A stretch of 64,000 nt of DNA. It comes from Otis tarda (Eukaryota > Chordata > Aves > Otidiformes > Otididae). A model generated the notes under the pieces. It ran no database searches. It was not told where the DNA came from and saw only the letters and a list, made by a program, of their open reading frames with translations. The stretch is taken from the NCBI GenBank assembly GCA_026413225.1, contig CM048555.1, forward strand, positions 76,143,785-76,207,784. The letters are read 5' to 3'. A program made the position numbers and the translations under genes. Position 1 is the first letter of the stretch; each line of letters opens with the position of its first letter. Shown here piece by piece: positions 61,559 through 64,000 of the stretch.

Positions 61559-62175
61559 ATGTCCAACGCCAATCTAGCCAATCCAGCAGGACTTTCACAG
61601 TCACCTTATATTCCAGATACAACAAATGTCCTTCCTGCCACACTATGCAGACAGCTAAGCACTCCCCATTGTTACCTGGGGCCCAGTACCTTCATACCAA
61701 CACATCTTGGAGACAACAGGTATCCACAGAGATCATGTTGCCAGCACACACAGGGAGCAGCCTCAGTTCATGGTGCCCGCCAGCACAGCCACACGTGGCA
61801 CACAAAATGAGCAGCCATCAGAGGATGCTGCGGAGGAGAGCATGAACAAGGTCTGCAGACCATGTGGAAACTCTAGGGTTGTTCCACATACTACAGAGAG
61901 TACCAACAGCCAGATCACCTCGGAGCAGACTTGTTCAGACCAGCACGAACAAGAGGCACTCAGCACTGTTTGGCAAAAGGGAAGGGGATCGCTCACCAAC
62001 ATGGATGGCTTATTGCATGGAAGTGATTGCTGAACGTCGCATATGCCTAATCAACAATGTACAACAGAACAATAACTACATCTGTCAGTTCCTTGGATCT
62101 CTACATACACAGCTGAGAAGTATAAAATGGAACTTTTCTTTTTTTAAAAAGGAAAAAAAAAATAAAATAAAATGC
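61559..62175 (+). other. Unrecognised transcript-like segment with A-rich 3' end
   Basis: Less AT-rich than its surroundings, with overlapping open frames in more than one phase (61559-61807, 61707-62030, 61864-62220). It ends in an A-rich stretch with AATAAAATAAAATG at about 62145-62175. That layout resembles a decayed retro-inserted cDNA, or the untranslated tail of another mobile element next to the LTR. I do not recognise the protein in any frame, and the frame switching argues against an intact gene. Confidence 0.35.
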
Positions 62176-64000
62176 AGGAAACAAGCTTCAGTCATTTTCA
62201 CTAGAGAACAATGCCGGCCATAATTCTTTCTCAGGTGAGCAACATGAAGAGGTAACTTGATCACAGCCTACGGGAACCTAGAACAGAACGGATTCTGCAC
62301 AAAAGAGCCAGTCAGACTACGTATCAGAGGATCCTGCTACCAAGAAGTCATTGCAACAACATACCAAGTGACATCAGGAGGTCTGGCCCTGGTACCGGTA
62401 ACATTTATGAGGGAACACACTCCAGATTAAGCACGTATTTTCCAGTAGTTTGGATCAAATTCACAAAGTTTTACAGTTTGAATTATAAGGGTAAGGTTAA
62501 AGCCTCACTGCCTTTGCTTTGCTCAAAGCAGGTTTTCACTTCTTTGGAAGTGAGTCTTTCCCATTCTAGGATCCAGGTTCTGTTGTCATTTGACAGAAAG
62601 ATATGCTTGTGAAAGACAGTTCAATGCATCTAACATTTTTTACTGCCCAATGGCACTAACGTACTCCCGTAATCATCCTGCAGCACAGAACAACGTGGCC
62701 CATCTCCTCCGCTGTACAAATTGTCAAAGTGCTACGCGAACAGCATGCTTTTAACCATTTCCAAGGGTGAGAATTTCCTACTACAGAACTGTATGCAGAG
62801 ATCCTACAAGGGATGCACTTCTCATGAAGTCTTTCAAAACAAAGAAAAGGGAAGGCTGCAAGAGATGTGAAGGACGGAGAAGGAACTGAAGAGGTGGAAA
62901 GTGATGAAGACAGCAGAGGATTAATGAAGAATGCAACACTGCAATAAACGAGCACTATCAGAAAGTCTTCCCTGTCTCTGAGCAAAATAAATTCCAGCCA
63001 TCCCTAAATGGTTGCTCCACTCATCCTGGATGTGCAAAAAGGGCCAAGGAAATACAGAATTTAACTAATCACCTCAGTACATCTTTTCTGAGTCGAACTC
63101 TTAGTACTCAGTATGCTCAATGGTTTGTTGAATTTCTTTATATAACTGAAATATGTCAGTTTTCATTTCATTTGTAACAGTTCACTTAGGTTGACTTTTG
63201 TCAGTTCTGTTTACTTCAGAAGATTCCTTTCTTCATCAAGTCAATATATTTAGACAAATATATAGACATAGCAAGTCAAAATACATCTGTCCAGCACAGT
63301 ATTTTTTCAAATCACTCAGGGTTTGATCCTGCACTCTTATCTAAGTCAAAAAGCACCGTCCATTGGCCAGAGTAGCCTAAGAGTGCTCAGAAGAGCAAGG
63401 TCGGCAGTAACAAGCACCTGAGAGCACACCATTCCCACAGTCTTCCTGAACTTCAACAACAACAACAAAAAAAATCTATGAATTTACAGAGAACACCGTG
63501 GCAATTAAGAAACCAAGCACCAAAGAAGACAAGCTGTACCTATAGCATCCAGATTTTGTTGTTTGCATACAAACATCACCGCTAAACACCACTACATCCT
63601 CTCAGAAAGGGGCAGTGCTAGGGTTGTTTTGGCAGCCATAAATGCAAATATCTCAATTTGCGTACAAAAGATGTCTCAGTAGTAAAGCTGTCTTGCACTG
63701 ACATTTCCAAAGCTACTCATTGTGGTGTAATTAGTGAGGACTCAAGGGACTCAAATTTGCTTTTCATCCACTGAACTTAAGTGATCTGTTTAAAGCTGCT
63801 TCGAAAGCTGAATTGTCCATCCTCAGGAAAACACTCCAAAGATTTTTGTGGTGCTATTCTTTTCACCATAATTTACTTTTGTCTCATTGTTATTCTTAAG
63901 TAGACAAAATTTCTACACTTGGAATATTTCAGAAGCAATTAATTTAAGTCTTCAGGATGTCTTTTTACGTGGGAATACAAAAAAAGCAGTGTTTGTCAAG
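62176..64000. other. Probable 5' intron or upstream region of ST3GAL5, nothing recognised
   Basis: AT-rich unique-looking sequence with no repeat, exon or promoter that I can support. Confidence 0.6.

Noticed and set aside
61864..62223. 119-codon open frame after the LTR as a gene
   Set aside because: It ends in the A-rich tail and overlaps another frame in a different phase. It is better described as part of the unexplained segment.
1..64000. CRISPR array, tRNA, rRNA, operon or bacterial mobile system
   Set aside because: No direct-repeat/spacer pattern, no cloverleaf with anticodon and no dense coding were seen. The DNA is avian.

Overview
The window is vertebrate nuclear DNA and almost certainly from a bird. 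CR1 LINE 3' ends carrying the avian tail (TTCCAACCCAAACCATTCTATGATT-like) lie on both strands. There are also endogenous-retrovirus LTRs of the kind starting TGTCCTGGTTTCAGC or ending in a reverse-complemented TGTCATGGTTTA, which I associate with neoavian genomes. Nothing prokaryotic is present: no operons, no dense ORFs, no CRISPR array and no tRNA that I can see.

The one supported protein gene is ST3GAL5 (GM3 synthase, lactosylceramide alpha-2,3-sialyltransferase). It lies on the minus strand, with six coding exons between 57059 and 45302. Five introns show GT/AG signals and their phases agree. The joined model is 392 residues long: short cytosolic tail, one signal anchor, stem, then a sialyltransferase fold with motifs L, S, III and VS in order. 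The 3' UTR runs below 45301 to one of several AATAAA signals near 43.6, 43.4 or 42.9 kb. No promoter or CpG island lies between 57.06 and 64 kb, so the true 5' end is probably outside the window.

From 1 to about 42.8 kb I find no gene I can defend. That stretch holds CR1 copies (12.1, 30.7 and 34.3 kb; older ones at 19.9 and 35.5 kb), MIR-like SINE scraps, an old A/T-patterned repeat at 2.6 kb, simple repeats, an AT-rich block near 6.8 kb and CpG-rich pockets at 15.5 and 29.2 kb that could be regulatory. It is the 3' flank of ST3GAL5.

Inside ST3GAL5, intron 2 carries two related LTR-type sequences head to head (53232-54208 and 54209-54866), forming a large imperfect palindrome. A CR1 lies in intron 4. 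Upstream of the first coding exon sits an antisense, heavily broken endogenous retroviral pol remnant (58457-60477). It has lost the integrase core, has a CR1 inserted in its 3' region and ends in an LTR (61002-61520). After it comes an unrecognised sequence with an A-rich end (61559-62175).

No new multi-gene system is supported. The most useful leads are the intronic palindrome, the ambiguous donor of coding exon 1, and the unexplained 61.6-62.2 kb segment.
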